This document shows positions 31,115 through 39,351 of a DNA stretch of 64,000 nucleotides, one piece after another. Numbering within the stretch: position 1 is the stretch's first letter; each line of letters begins with the position of its first letter. The stretch is from an uncultured Treponema sp. (GTDB lineage: Bacteria; Spirochaetota; Spirochaetia; Treponematales; Treponemataceae). The notes under the pieces were generated by a model that did not search any database, was not told where the DNA came from, and saw nothing but the letters and a program-made list of their open reading frames with translations. The position numbers were made by a program, and so were the translations under genes. The stretch spans positions 1 through 64,000 of the forward strand of contig CALFIX010000034.1 in assembly GCA_937877515.1 (NCBI GenBank), given 5' to 3'.

Positions 31115-32212
31115 ATGAAAAACTTATATGAACCAGGTCAGATGGTAGAAACAACGGTTGTTGCAGTTAGCAGCGACACTGTATTTATAGATTTAGGTCT
31201 TAAAAGCGAAGGTTTTGTTGATACTGCGGATTTTACAGATGCAGATGGAAATGTAAACATAAAGGAAGGCGATAAAATAAAAGTTTACTTTGTTGGAAGT
31301 AAGCATGATGAACTTTACTTTACGACAAAAATTTCTGGAGAAAAGGCATATAAGTCTTTGCTGGAAACAGCTTACAAAAGCGGGGCTCCTGTAGAAGGCC
31401 ATGTTACAAAAGAAATAAAGGGCGGTTACGAAGTTATGGTTGGTACAACCCGTGCATTCTGTCCTTATTCTCAGATGGGGTACCGCGAAAAAAAAGAAAG
31501 TGCAGAATATGTAGGACAGCATTTAACTTTTAAAATAAGTGAATATAAAAATGATGGAAAAAATATTGTTCTTTCTAATCGTGCAATTTTGGAAGATGCT
31601 GCTGCACAGAAAAAAGAAAGATTAGCTTCTGAAATTTCTGTTGGAATGACTGTTACTGGTGAAGTTAGTAGAATTGAAAGTTATGGTGCTTTTGTAAACA
31701 TTAACGGCTTTGAAGCACTTCTTCCTATTAGTGAAATAAGTCGTGTTCGTGTAACAAATGTAGAAGACGTTCTAAAAGTTGGTGAGCGTGTTACTGCAAA
31801 AGTAATTAAAACTGACTGGGTTCATGAACGAGTAAGTTTAAGCACTAAAGAGCTTGAAGCCGACCCTTGGGATTCTATTGAGTCAAAGTTTAATGTAGGA
31901 GACGAAATTGAAGGCAAGATAAGTCGTGTTACAGATTTTGGTGTGTTTATAAGCTTAACTTCTGGTGTAGATGGTTTAGTTCATATTTCTAAGCTTCCGG
32001 TTGAGCGCAATACAAATCTTAAGAAAGTGTACAAACCAGGCGATGTTTTGAATGTTGTTATTGAAAAAATTGATATAGAAGAAAAACGCATTTCTTTAAC
32101 ACCAGTTGTTTCTAATGAAGAACAAGATAATGCAAATGAATATTTACAAAGTCATAAAGATGATGATGATGGAGAAACATATAATCCTTTTGCGGCTTTA
32201 TTAAAGAAATAA
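31115..32212 (+). CDS. rpsA: S1-domain RNA-binding protein, ribosomal protein S1-like
   Basis: 365 residues from the ATG at 31115, which follows GGGGG at 6 nt; the upstream in-frame TTG is less likely. Four S1 OB-fold repeats are visible, at about 5-70, 85-155, 170-245 and 258-330, with typical GMTVTGEVSRIESYGAFV and GDEIEGKISRVTDFGVFI starts. It is shorter than the six-repeat S1 of E. coli, like the short S1 of several low-GC bacteria. Acts in translation initiation of structured mRNAs or as a general RNA-binding protein. Ends in an acidic tail and a strong terminator. Confidence 0.85.
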   Translation: MKNLYEPGQMVETTVVAVSSDTVFIDLGLKSEGFVDTADFTDADGNVNIKEGDKIKVYFVGSKHDELYFTTKISGEKAYKSLLETAYKSGAPVEGHVTKEIKGGYEVMVGTTRAFCPYSQMGYREKKESAEYVGQHLTFKISEYKNDGKNIVLSNRAILEDAAAQKKERLASEISVGMTVTGEVSRIESYGAFVNINGFEALLPISEISRVRVTNVEDVLKVGERVTAKVIKTDWVHERVSLSTKELEADPWDSIESKFNVGDEIEGKISRVTDFGVFISLTSGVDGLVHISKLPVERNTNLKKVYKPGDVLNVVIEKIDIEEKRISLTPVVSNEEQDNANEYLQSHKDDDDGETYNPFAALLKK

Positions 32213-32221
32213 ACCGCTAAA

Positions 32222-32545
32222 TTAACGAACGTTAGTTTAGTCTTCCGGTTGAATTATAATAGCTGGAAGACTTTTTTTTGCCTATTTAGCTTAAGAAGAA
32301 ACGTTCGTGTGTTTTCGGAGTATGGGAATAGGGGAAGGTTTACGAACGTTAGTTAGTTTGTATGTAATAGCAGAGTATACAAGCAAAAACACTAGCCTGG
32401 AAAAATATATTTATTGTTTCTTCAATCCATTGGCTGGCAATATCTTTTATTCCGAGTGTTATTGATAAAACAATCATAGTTATAAAACAAATTAACGTTA
32501 GTATAAAAAAGATAACGATGGGTAGTTTAAAAACTAACGTTCGTA
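32222..32545. repeat. Cluster of ACGAACGTTAG palindromic motifs
   Basis: Within 325 bp: TTAACGAACGTTAG (32222-32235), AAACGTTCGTG (32299-32309), TACGAACGTTAGTTAG (32341-32356), TTAACGTTAG (32492-32501) and ACTAACGTTCGTA (32533-32545). They share AACGTTCG or its complement CGAACGTT. Some lie between genes, others inside the membrane-protein gene at 32349. The related ACTAACGAACG appears at 23072. Confidence 0.5.
32240..32279 (+). terminator. Terminator after the S1-like gene
   Basis: GTCTTCC (32240-32246) pairs with GGAAGAC (32265-32271), followed by eight T. Confidence 0.9.
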
Positions 32546-32855
32546 TGGATTGCCAGTTTATGGAATTTCTCATAAGTATTATGGCAATAATCATTAAAAG
32601 AAACCCTAGTGGCATTAAGTATTTCATTTGAGCATGCAGCCACCAAATATTTTTGTGAGAAAGGGAAACTGTCATTTTCCAGGCAACTTGAAGACTACCT
32701 GCAAGAAAAGTTATTAAGGAACCTGTAAAAAACAGGGGACTTTTTAGTCGTATAAAAAGTAAGACTGTGCTTGCAAAGAAAAAGATAACAGGAACGGAGT
32801 CTACTAAAGCTAATGAAAATGGATAGTTTGGTACAAATGAGGATTGTGTGTTCAT
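32349..32855 (-). CDS. Five-helix membrane protein of unknown function
   Basis: 168 residues with about five transmembrane helices (for example VPVIFFFASTVLLFI, SLITFLAGSLQVAWKM, FLLMIIAIILM, LPIVIFFILTLICFITMIVL and FFQASVFACILCYYI). No motif beyond hydrophobicity. Convergent with the S1-like gene and divergent from the binding-protein gene at 32916. Confidence 0.7.
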   Translation of the reverse strand: MNTQSSFVPNYPFSLALVDSVPVIFFFASTVLLFIRLKSPLFFTGSLITFLAGSLQVAWKMTVSLSHKNIWWLHAQMKYLMPLGFLLMIIAIILMRNSINWQSIRTLVFKLPIVIFFILTLICFITMIVLSITLGIKDIASQWIEETINIFFQASVFACILCYYIQTN

Positions 32856-32880
32856 AAGAATATTTTACATCGTGTAGCTG

Positions 32881-32909
32881 TTGGTTTCAAGAAAAAGTTT
32901 TGGTATACT
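32881..32909 (+). promoter_or_regulatory. Promoter of the binding-protein gene, near-leaderless
   Basis: TTGGTT (32881-32886), 17-bp spacer, TATACT (32904-32909), then GAGGGT and the ATG at 32916. GAGGG could pair with 16S rRNA but would itself sit at the predicted 5' end. Confidence 0.65.
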
Positions 32910-32915
32910 GAGGGT

Positions 32916-33845
32916 ATGAAAAATAAGTTTTATAGTTTATTGTTTGTTTTTCTTAGCGTAGGAATTATTTTTGCAGAAAGTGCATGCTCTAAAAAGGATG
33001 CAAATGTAAAAGCTGAGAATTCTTTAGAAAGCGGGTTTAGCCGTATAGTTTCTTTAAGTCCTGCCGGAACAGAAATACTATGTTCTGTAGGTGCAATGGA
33101 GCAAATTGTAGCTAGAACAGATTTTTGTGATTTTCCTAAAGCTATAAAGGAAAAACCTAGTGTAGGTGGCTTTAGTGGTGAAACATTAAGTATAGAAACA
33201 ATTCTATATTATAAGCCTGATTTTGTTTATGGAACAAAAGGTATTCATGACTCTATTAGTCAGGTTTTGGAGCAGGCAGGAGTTGCAGTTTATCTTTCTG
33301 ATGTAAAAAGTACAGAAGATGTTTTAAATGAAATTGCCGTAATAGGTTCTTTAACAGGACATGCTGCAGAAGGATTGGAATGTTATAAAAAAATAAAAAA
33401 TGTTTTTAATGAGGTTAATTCTATTGTTGTAAATGCAGAAAGTAAACCTCTTGTTTACTATGAAGTATGGTCTGCACCTTTTATGAGCATTGGAAATAAA
33501 AGCTACATAGCCGGTCTTATAAATACAGCTGGAGGAATAAATGTTTTTGAAGATGTGGATGAAGAGTATCCTCTTGTAAGTGAAGAAGCTGTTGTTGCGC
33601 GTATGCCAGAAATTATAATTATTCCAGATATGAATGGAGAAAGTACTCACAGCATTAGTGGGCGTCATGGTTGGAGCATAATTCCTGCAGTAAAGAATAA
33701 AAAAGTTTATTTTGCAGATAGTAATGTGTTTAGTCGTCCGGGTCCTCGCATGACAGAAGCTTTAGTTTCTATTGCGCAAATGATTCATCCTGAACTGGAT
33801 TTTAGTAATGTTGATGCCATTATTCTTAGAGATGATGAAAATTAA
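32916..33845 (+). CDS. ABC-importer substrate-binding protein of the BtuF/FhuD type
   Basis: 309 residues from the ATG at 32916, the first to give a clean signal peptide (FVFLSVGIIFAESA); the in-frame ATG at 32844 lies upstream of the promoter. The mature protein has the two-lobe helical-hinge fold: RIVSLSPAGTEILCSVGA, RTDFCDFP, YKPDFVYGT, KVYFADSNVFSRPGPRM. Such proteins bind cobalamin, heme or ferric siderophores in the periplasm. The permease follows after 3 bp. Ligand unknown; no cobalamin riboswitch was seen upstream. Confidence 0.85.
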   Translation: MKNKFYSLLFVFLSVGIIFAESACSKKDANVKAENSLESGFSRIVSLSPAGTEILCSVGAMEQIVARTDFCDFPKAIKEKPSVGGFSGETLSIETILYYKPDFVYGTKGIHDSISQVLEQAGVAVYLSDVKSTEDVLNEIAVIGSLTGHAAEGLECYKKIKNVFNEVNSIVVNAESKPLVYYEVWSAPFMSIGNKSYIAGLINTAGGINVFEDVDEEYPLVSEEAVVARMPEIIIIPDMNGESTHSISGRHGWSIIPAVKNKKVYFADSNVFSRPGPRMTEALVSIAQMIHPELDFSNVDAIILRDDEN

Positions 33846-33848
33846 TTT

Positions 33849-34844
33849 ATGAAAAAAAATACTAGCTTTGTTTTTAAATTTATTTTCCTTATACTAATTT
33901 TTATTATTGTATTTTTACTTTCTCTTTTAATTGGAGCACAGAATCTTTCTGTTAGAGATATTTTATTTAAAAGTGAGAGTTTTTCACGTTTAATTTTTAC
34001 ACAGATTCGCTTACCACGAACGCTTCTTGCTTTAGTTGCAGGCTCTTTATTAGCAGGTAGTGGTGCGTGTTTTCAAATGTTTTTTAGAAATCCACTTGCA
34101 GAACCAGGCATTATGGGAGTTTCTTCCGGTGCAACATTAGGGGCAGTTATAGCTTCTTCATTTTTGGGTGGGAGTGTGCATTCTGTTTTAGGTGGCATAT
34201 TAAGCCCTGTTAATGCTGGAGCTTTTTTAGGTGCATTGGGAGCAGGGCTTTTAGTGACAGGCATTGCAGGTTTTAGACGTGACAGCACAGTTGCCCTTTT
34301 GTTGTGTGGAACAGCTTTGGGTTCGTTGTATTCTGCACTTATTGCAATTTTATTAAGCCTAAATGATACACAGCTACACACAATGTATATATGGATGTTA
34401 GGAAGTTTTAGCGGACGCGGATGGAATGAAGTTATTTTTATAATTGTTCCGTCTTTTATTGCATGTGTATTACTTTTTTTAGCTTCTCACAGTTTAGACC
34501 TTCTTAGCGGTGGTGAAGAGAGCGCGCTTTCTTTAGGTGTAGAGGTAAAACATCTTAGACTCTTAGTAATTGTAGCAGGAGCTGTTGCTACGAGCGCAGC
34601 TGTGTGTGCCGGTGGAACCATAGGTTTTGTAGGTTTGGTTTCGCCTCATGTGATGCGGCGTATTTTTGGAGTTAAGTCTAAAACCCTTATTCCTTTAAGC
34701 ATGATTGGTGGGGCAATACTTATGCTCTTTTCTGATATGCTTTCTAGAATTGTAATGCCACCTTCTGAAATACCAGTTGGAACTATAACAGCTTTAGTTG
34801 GAGCACCATTTTTTATTTCGCTGTTATTTACTTCTAGGCGTTAA
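33849..34844 (+). CDS. FecCD/BtuC-family ABC transporter permease
   Basis: 331 residues, about ten helices. Family motifs: RLPRTLLALVAGSLLAGSG (about 55-75), FRNPLAEPGIMGVSSGA and GFVGLVSPHVMRRIFG, the coupling helix that contacts the ATPase. It partners the binding protein encoded 3 bp upstream to import cobalamin, heme or siderophore. The expected ATPase gene does not follow; the next gene is on the other strand 2 bp away. Confidence 0.9.
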   Translation: MKKNTSFVFKFIFLILIFIIVFLLSLLIGAQNLSVRDILFKSESFSRLIFTQIRLPRTLLALVAGSLLAGSGACFQMFFRNPLAEPGIMGVSSGATLGAVIASSFLGGSVHSVLGGILSPVNAGAFLGALGAGLLVTGIAGFRRDSTVALLLCGTALGSLYSALIAILLSLNDTQLHTMYIWMLGSFSGRGWNEVIFIIVPSFIACVLLFLASHSLDLLSGGEESALSLGVEVKHLRLLVIVAGAVATSAAVCAGGTIGFVGLVSPHVMRRIFGVKSKTLIPLSMIGGAILMLFSDMLSRIVMPPSEIPVGTITALVGAPFFISLLFTSRR

Positions 34845-34846
34845 AA

Positions 34847-35041
34847 TCAGTCGTAGTCCGTTGAATTATAAGCTTTAAACCAGTCGTTTTTGTTTTTCCA
34901 GGATGTAGATTTTTCTTGTAGCATTTCTGCATCTTCTTTTCCTTGGAAGATACGCCATTCATCGTAGTGTTTTTGCACTTTAGAATTTTTTTCTTTAGAG
35001 TCTTTATTTTTTTCTTTTAAATCTTCTATTCCGTTTGCCAT
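34847..35041 (-). CDS. Small charged protein of unknown function
   Basis: 64 residues, Lys/Glu/Asp-rich and helical (EDLKEKNKDSKEKNSK) with a C-terminal aromatic patch (WKNKNDWFKAYNSTDYD). A TATAAT lies 10 nt before the ATG. It is packed 2 bp from the permease stop and 11 bp from the cyclase stop, which argues for a real gene, but no homologue is recognised. Confidence 0.5.
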   Translation of the reverse strand: MANGIEDLKEKNKDSKEKNSKVQKHYDEWRIFQGKEDAEMLQEKSTSWKNKNDWFKAYNSTDYD

Positions 35042-35052
35042 ATTTTTTTTAA

Positions 35053-36456
35053 TTATAGAAAATATGTTTTCATTAAACCTTTTCCTTTTATTTCCATTTC
35101 TATGCTTTTTCCGTAGTTAAAAAAGTCAACAGTTTGTTCGCGGGTAGTTTCTGTTACATGAATGCGCATGGCTTCTCCTGAACTTTCCATGCGACTTGCA
35201 ACATTTACTGTGTCGCCCCAAATGTCATAAATAAATTTTGTTTTTCCGATTACGCCAGCAACAAGGTTTCCGGTGTTGATGCCAATGCGGATTTTTATTT
35301 GAACCTTAGAGGTCTTATTAAATTCTTGAACATCTTTTAGAAGGCCTTGTGCAAAGTGAATCATTTTTACAGCGGCTTCATTAGAAGTTGAATCTGAAAG
35401 ACCTGTAGCAGCCATATATGCGTCGCCAATAGTTTTGATTTTTTCTATACCTTCTGCTTGTGCACGTTCGTCAAAGAGGGTAGTCATTTTGTTAAGCATA
35501 GAAACGGTTTCTTCTGCTGTCATTTTACCACTCATTTTTGTAAAGTTTACTATGTCTGTAAAAAGAACGGTTGCATTTGGATATTCTTTTGCTATTGTTT
35601 GTCCAGGATTTTCTGTAAGTTCTTTAGCTATATCTGCAGGAAGAATATTTAGTAAAAGATTTTCTGCTTTTTTATTTGCAAGTACTAATTCTTTTGTTCG
35701 TTTTTCTACATCTTTTTCTAGTTTAATTTTATAGCGTTCAAGTATTTCTATTTCTAATCGGTGTGCTTTTTCTACTTGATCGTTCATGTCGATTAACGCA
35801 AAAATATGAAGAACAATAACATTGAATACCAAAGAAATATTTTGTAAAGAAAGGCCATAAAATACAAGTTGTAGTATTGTAGCAATAGTTGGAAGAAGTG
35901 TAAAAATTAAAAGCGGATACCACATTGCTCGGCGAAGATTTTTTTTGTATTGAATTATAACTGAAAATTGAATTGATATGATTAAGAAAGTAAAAAAGTA
36001 GTTTATATAAATTCCATAGGCTCTTTTGTAGCGATTTTGTTCATCGAATGTATAAAAGAATCCTGCTGATTGAGAAAGTAGTAAAAGAATTATAAGTAAA
36101 AAAAGAATCATGTAAACAATATCTAGTCGAAGAGGTGCTTTTTTTAAGCCTCCTTCGTGTGTAAATAAATCTTTTATGTACATGTTAAAGAAGAATTGAA
36201 TTCCATAACCAAAAAAGAAAACAGAAAAATTTGAAAGTCTAACCATCCACCAAGCTAGTGTACTTGTGTCGCCTCTGTATATGTAAGCAAATCTGTCCAT
36301 AGTAAGGAGTAATGCTGCTGTAATTTCTAGGCTTAAAAGTGCAAATTTACGAGTCTTTGAAGTTGTTTTTGTAAGTGCACTCAATAATGCAAGTATTGTA
36401 CAAATACCTATAAAAAAAAGCATTATGTTGAGCTGATGATTTCTTAAGAAATTCAT
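35053..36456 (-). CDS. Membrane-bound class III adenylate cyclase
   Basis: 467 residues. About six or seven N-terminal helices (residues 10-230), a coiled coil (DQVEKAHRLEIEILERYKIKLEKD, about 240-275 in two pieces) and a class III catalytic domain: metal-binding TVLFTDIVNFTKM, base-recognition Lys in EKIKTIGDAYMA, IRIGINTGNLVAGVIG, and DIWGDTVNVASRME with the Asp and transition-state Asn/Arg. Lys plus Asp predicts ATP to cyclic AMP. The membrane part resembles 7TM sensor modules, so it probably responds to an extracellular cue. TACAAT lies 6 nt before the ATG, another leaderless-like start. Confidence 0.88.
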   Translation of the reverse strand: MNFLRNHQLNIMLFFIGICTILALLSALTKTTSKTRKFALLSLEITAALLLTMDRFAYIYRGDTSTLAWWMVRLSNFSVFFFGYGIQFFFNMYIKDLFTHEGGLKKAPLRLDIVYMILFLLIILLLLSQSAGFFYTFDEQNRYKRAYGIYINYFFTFLIISIQFSVIIQYKKNLRRAMWYPLLIFTLLPTIATILQLVFYGLSLQNISLVFNVIVLHIFALIDMNDQVEKAHRLEIEILERYKIKLEKDVEKRTKELVLANKKAENLLLNILPADIAKELTENPGQTIAKEYPNATVLFTDIVNFTKMSGKMTAEETVSMLNKMTTLFDERAQAEGIEKIKTIGDAYMAATGLSDSTSNEAAVKMIHFAQGLLKDVQEFNKTSKVQIKIRIGINTGNLVAGVIGKTKFIYDIWGDTVNVASRMESSGEAMRIHVTETTREQTVDFFNYGKSIEMEIKGKGLMKTYFL

Positions 36457-36533
36457 GAGATTATTGTAACATAGTTTATGATTTAAGGTAAGAATTTAAG
36501 GCGATTTTTAGAAATTAGATTTTTTGTTTTAGC

Positions 36534-36627
36534 ATGAGCACGGCGTGGAATGGTGGCAAAGCCAGCGACCACAGAGAACGAAGTGAGCGAGGACGCCGAG
36601 CGTGAGCGAGCCATGGAAGGCCGTAAT
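36534..36627 (+). repeat. Dispersed GC-rich repeat family A, copy 3
   Basis: ATGAGCACGGCGTGGAATGG to GAGCCATGGAAGGCCGTAAT. It differs from the 23797 copy at only a handful of positions. Located between convergent-facing gene ends. Confidence 0.85.
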
Positions 36628-36651
36628 AAAAGTGGAGTATTTGTTTGGTGT

Positions 36652-36682
36652 AAAAAAATCCCGCAACAGAGAATGCTGCGGG
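36652..36682 (-). terminator. Terminator of the MFS gene
   Basis: CCCGCA/TGCGGG stem; on the minus strand it is followed by seven T. Confidence 0.85.
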
Positions 36683-36701
36683 ACAAACTATGCTTTCTAA
36701 G

Positions 36702-38009
36702 TTATTTTTCTACTGCTTTGCCACTTTTCCTAACTAAGAAGATGCTTAAAAGAAGTGCGACCACGTAGAGAACACCTGTTGCGTAAAGGACTGTCTGGTA
36801 GCCGGTTGGGTTTACGGTTATGCCGTTTACAACTTTAAGGCTGTCCTGACCAAAGTGGTTTACAATCCAGGTTGCCATTTGGTTTCCTGAAAGTCCTGCG
36901 AATGCCCATGCACTTAATGTAATGCCGTGAATTGCGCTGATGTTACCCATGCCGTAGTGGTCGTGTAAAAGTGTTGGTACGTTGGAGAATCCTCCGCCGT
37001 AGCCTGCGTTTACTACAAAAATAAGTGCTAAAACTAAGGCTATGAGGAGAATGTTTCCGTTTCCGTTTTTGATTCCGCCTGTTAAAAGTACGATTGCTGT
37101 GAATGCAATGGAAAGACCGAAGATGATTTTATACATTGTGTTTCTGTCTTTTAAGTGGTCGGCCCATGCACTGAATCCTAAGCGGCCACCTGCGTTAAAG
37201 ATTGCGCTTATTGTAGAAATGAGTCCTACAGCACTTCCCAATCCTATGCATTTAATAATCATTTTTTCCTGACTGATTATTGCAAGTCCGCAGGTGATGT
37301 TTATGTAGAACATAAGCCAGATTCCAATGTAGTTTGAAACAGGCTTACTCTTAAGGGTAGCAATAATTCCGTCTTCCTTGCTCTTTGTCTGGGGTTCAAC
37401 CCAGTCGGCAGGTTTTGCAAGTAAGAGGTGACCTAAGAACATCATTACAAAGTATACGGCTGCGAGGATAACAAACATTTTCCAGATTCCGCCCTCGCCA
37501 AGACCGTTTAACATGGACTGCATGATTGGAGATGCTATTGCTTTTGCAGCTCCGAATCCTGCAACTGCAAGGCCTGTTGCTAACCCCTTTGAGTCTTTAA
37601 ACCAAAGCATTAAAGTTTTTACCGGGCTCAAGTATCCGGTTCCTAGCCCTATACCCATGATGAATCCGTAACTTAAGTAGATTCCAATGAGTGCAAGAGC
37701 TGAATGCTGATGGTTTCCTCCGTACCAGATGAAAAATCCGGTTCCTGCCATGCCGAGTGCAAAGCAGATTGTTGCGATGAGGGAAGATTTGTGAATGTTT
37801 TTTTCTACAATGTTTCCCATAAATGCGGCACTCATTCCGAGGAAGAAGATTGCAAAGCTAAATGCCCATTCTGTTGCTGCCTTAGAAAATCCTATGTAGT
37901 CTGCAATTTCCTGACTAAAGATAGACCAGCAGTAAACCGTACCGATTGAGCAGTGTAAAAGGAGGGCTGGAATTGCACCTCGAATCCATTTGTTTTGAAT
38001 GTTTTTCAT
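36702..38009 (-). CDS. MFS carrier of the oxalate/formate antiporter type
   Basis: 435 residues, twelve helices. The N-terminus RGAIPALLLHCSIGTVYCWSIF, the loop FSFAIFFLGMSAAFMG and LGTGYLSPVKTLMLWFKDSKGLATG match the OxlT-like branch of the major facilitator superfamily, whose members exchange small carboxylates. Substrate is uncertain: formate, oxalate, pyruvate or another monocarboxylate would suit a fermenter with pyruvate formate-lyase. AAGGAA precedes the ATG. Monocistronic with its own terminator. Confidence 0.85.
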   Translation of the reverse strand: MKNIQNKWIRGAIPALLLHCSIGTVYCWSIFSQEIADYIGFSKAATEWAFSFAIFFLGMSAAFMGNIVEKNIHKSSLIATICFALGMAGTGFFIWYGGNHQHSALALIGIYLSYGFIMGIGLGTGYLSPVKTLMLWFKDSKGLATGLAVAGFGAAKAIASPIMQSMLNGLGEGGIWKMFVILAAVYFVMMFLGHLLLAKPADWVEPQTKSKEDGIIATLKSKPVSNYIGIWLMFYINITCGLAIISQEKMIIKCIGLGSAVGLISTISAIFNAGGRLGFSAWADHLKDRNTMYKIIFGLSIAFTAIVLLTGGIKNGNGNILLIALVLALIFVVNAGYGGGFSNVPTLLHDHYGMGNISAIHGITLSAWAFAGLSGNQMATWIVNHFGQDSLKVVNGITVNPTGYQTVLYATGVLYVVALLLSIFLVRKSGKAVEK

Positions 38010-38224
38010 GCGCGTTCCTTAAGTGAATATTAAGTAGTTATATTATATAGAAGAAAGTTTATTCCGTAAAGTGTTCTTTAACCTTTATGCGATGCAAAGA
38101 GTGGCTAAAAACCCCAAAAAGCGTGGAACTGTATAAAGATAGCGGCGTTCATTTTGTTTATTGTGCTTACTTTTTGCCTTGTGTTCCTGTCGCTCTTCAT
38201 AAAAAAAATTTAATAAAAATTTGC

Positions 38225-38253
38225 TTGACAAAGATAATATTGTAACTGATAAT
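38225..38253 (+). promoter_or_regulatory. lacI-family gene promoter, near-leaderless
   Basis: TTGACA (38225-38230, perfect), 17-bp spacer and GATAAT (38248-38253). The ATG at 38266 is 12 nt after the -10, leaving a leader of about 5 nt. The in-frame TTG at 38221 lies upstream of the promoter and cannot be the start. Confidence 0.75.
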
Positions 38254-38265
38254 GTATTTAGTTAC

Positions 38266-39282
38266 ATGAAAGCGGTTTCAAATAAACAGAGTACAATTTA
38301 TGACGTCGCAAAAATGGCTGGAGTTAGCAGTGCTACGGTTTCGCGTGTGTTGAATTCTCCAGACATGGTTGCTAAGGAAAAGAGAGAAAAAGTTCAGGAA
38401 GCTATTAATGCCCTGAATTTTGTTCCTAAAGCTGATGCTGTTGCTAATGCTCGTGCATCATACAAAAAGATTGGTGTTGTGGCTCCTTTTTTTACGCAGC
38501 CTTCGTTTATGGAGCGACTTCGCGGGGTGGCACAGGTTTTGACATCTGAGCATTACGAATTAGTAATTTATTCTATGGACACAGAAGAAGATTTAGAAAA
38601 TTACGTTCAGATGCTTGTAAATACTCGTCGAGTTGATGGATTGATTATGCTTTGTGTTAAGCCTGAAGAAAAAATTCTTACACTATTACGCGAAGCTGAG
38701 TTTCCTGTTTGTTTTGTTGAATGTGAATGTGAAGGATTTGATAGTGTTCTTGTTCAAAACTTACAAGGTGGTCAGCTTGCTGCAGAATTTTTGTTTTCGA
38801 GAGGTGTTAAGAGACCAGGGTTTGTGGGGCAGTACTCTAGCAAAGAATATACTGTCAGTGCGACAGAAGAAAGATTTAGAGGTTTTAGTTTTTATTTTGC
38901 AAATCAGGGAATTACTATTAAAAAAGAGCATGTTTGGATTGGAGATTTTTCTGAAGGAACTTTAGATGAATCGTTGGAAAAATATCTTGAGCAGAAAGAT
39001 TTACCAGATGCTGTTTTTTGTTCCAGTGATGTAATTGCTGCTCGGTTTATTCGTGTGGCTCAGAGTAAAGGTATAGATGTTCCTGAAAAAATAAAGGTTA
39101 TTGGTTTTGATAACATTGATGTTAGTGAATATCTTGGGCTTACGTCTGTAAGTCAGAGTCTTGAAGAGTCGGGACGTGTTGCAGCAAGGCTTGTTCTAGA
39201 GCGAATTGCAAAAAAAGAGAGTGCAGTTGTAACGGCAAGAGTTCCGATTGAAGTTATTGAGCGTGAAACAACAGGTTTTTGA
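38266..39282 (+). CDS. LacI-family repressor of the sucrose operon
   Basis: 338 residues from the ATG at 38266. The helix-turn-helix and hinge are STIYDVAKMAGVSSATVSRV and LNSPDMVAKEKREKVQEAI (about residues 9-50), followed by a periplasmic-binding-protein-like sensor domain (IGVVAPFF, VDGLIMLCV, KVIGFDNIDVSEY). A perfect LacI/CcpA-type operator overlaps its own start codon, so autoregulation is likely. It precedes and probably controls the transport and amylosucrase genes that follow 69 bp later. Confidence 0.92.
   Translation: MKAVSNKQSTIYDVAKMAGVSSATVSRVLNSPDMVAKEKREKVQEAINALNFVPKADAVANARASYKKIGVVAPFFTQPSFMERLRGVAQVLTSEHYELVIYSMDTEEDLENYVQMLVNTRRVDGLIMLCVKPEEKILTLLREAEFPVCFVECECEGFDSVLVQNLQGGQLAAEFLFSRGVKRPGFVGQYSSKEYTVSATEERFRGFSFYFANQGITIKKEHVWIGDFSEGTLDESLEKYLEQKDLPDAVFCSSDVIAARFIRVAQSKGIDVPEKIKVIGFDNIDVSEYLGLTSVSQSLEESGRVAARLVLERIAKKESAVVTARVPIEVIERETTGF
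38267..38280. promoter_or_regulatory. LacI/cre-type operator over the start codon
   Basis: TGAAAGCGGTTTCA fits the consensus TGWAANCGNTNWCA at every position. It begins within the ATG and lies at about +7 to +20 of the predicted transcript, ideal for blocking promoter escape. The same bases encode Met-Lys-Ala-Val-Ser. Confidence 0.75.
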
Positions 39283-39351
39283 GCTCTTAGAAAATATAAA
39301 AGCTAGCTATCTGGTTTTATTGGTTGCAATTTTGTAGCTTAAGGAGGCTAT

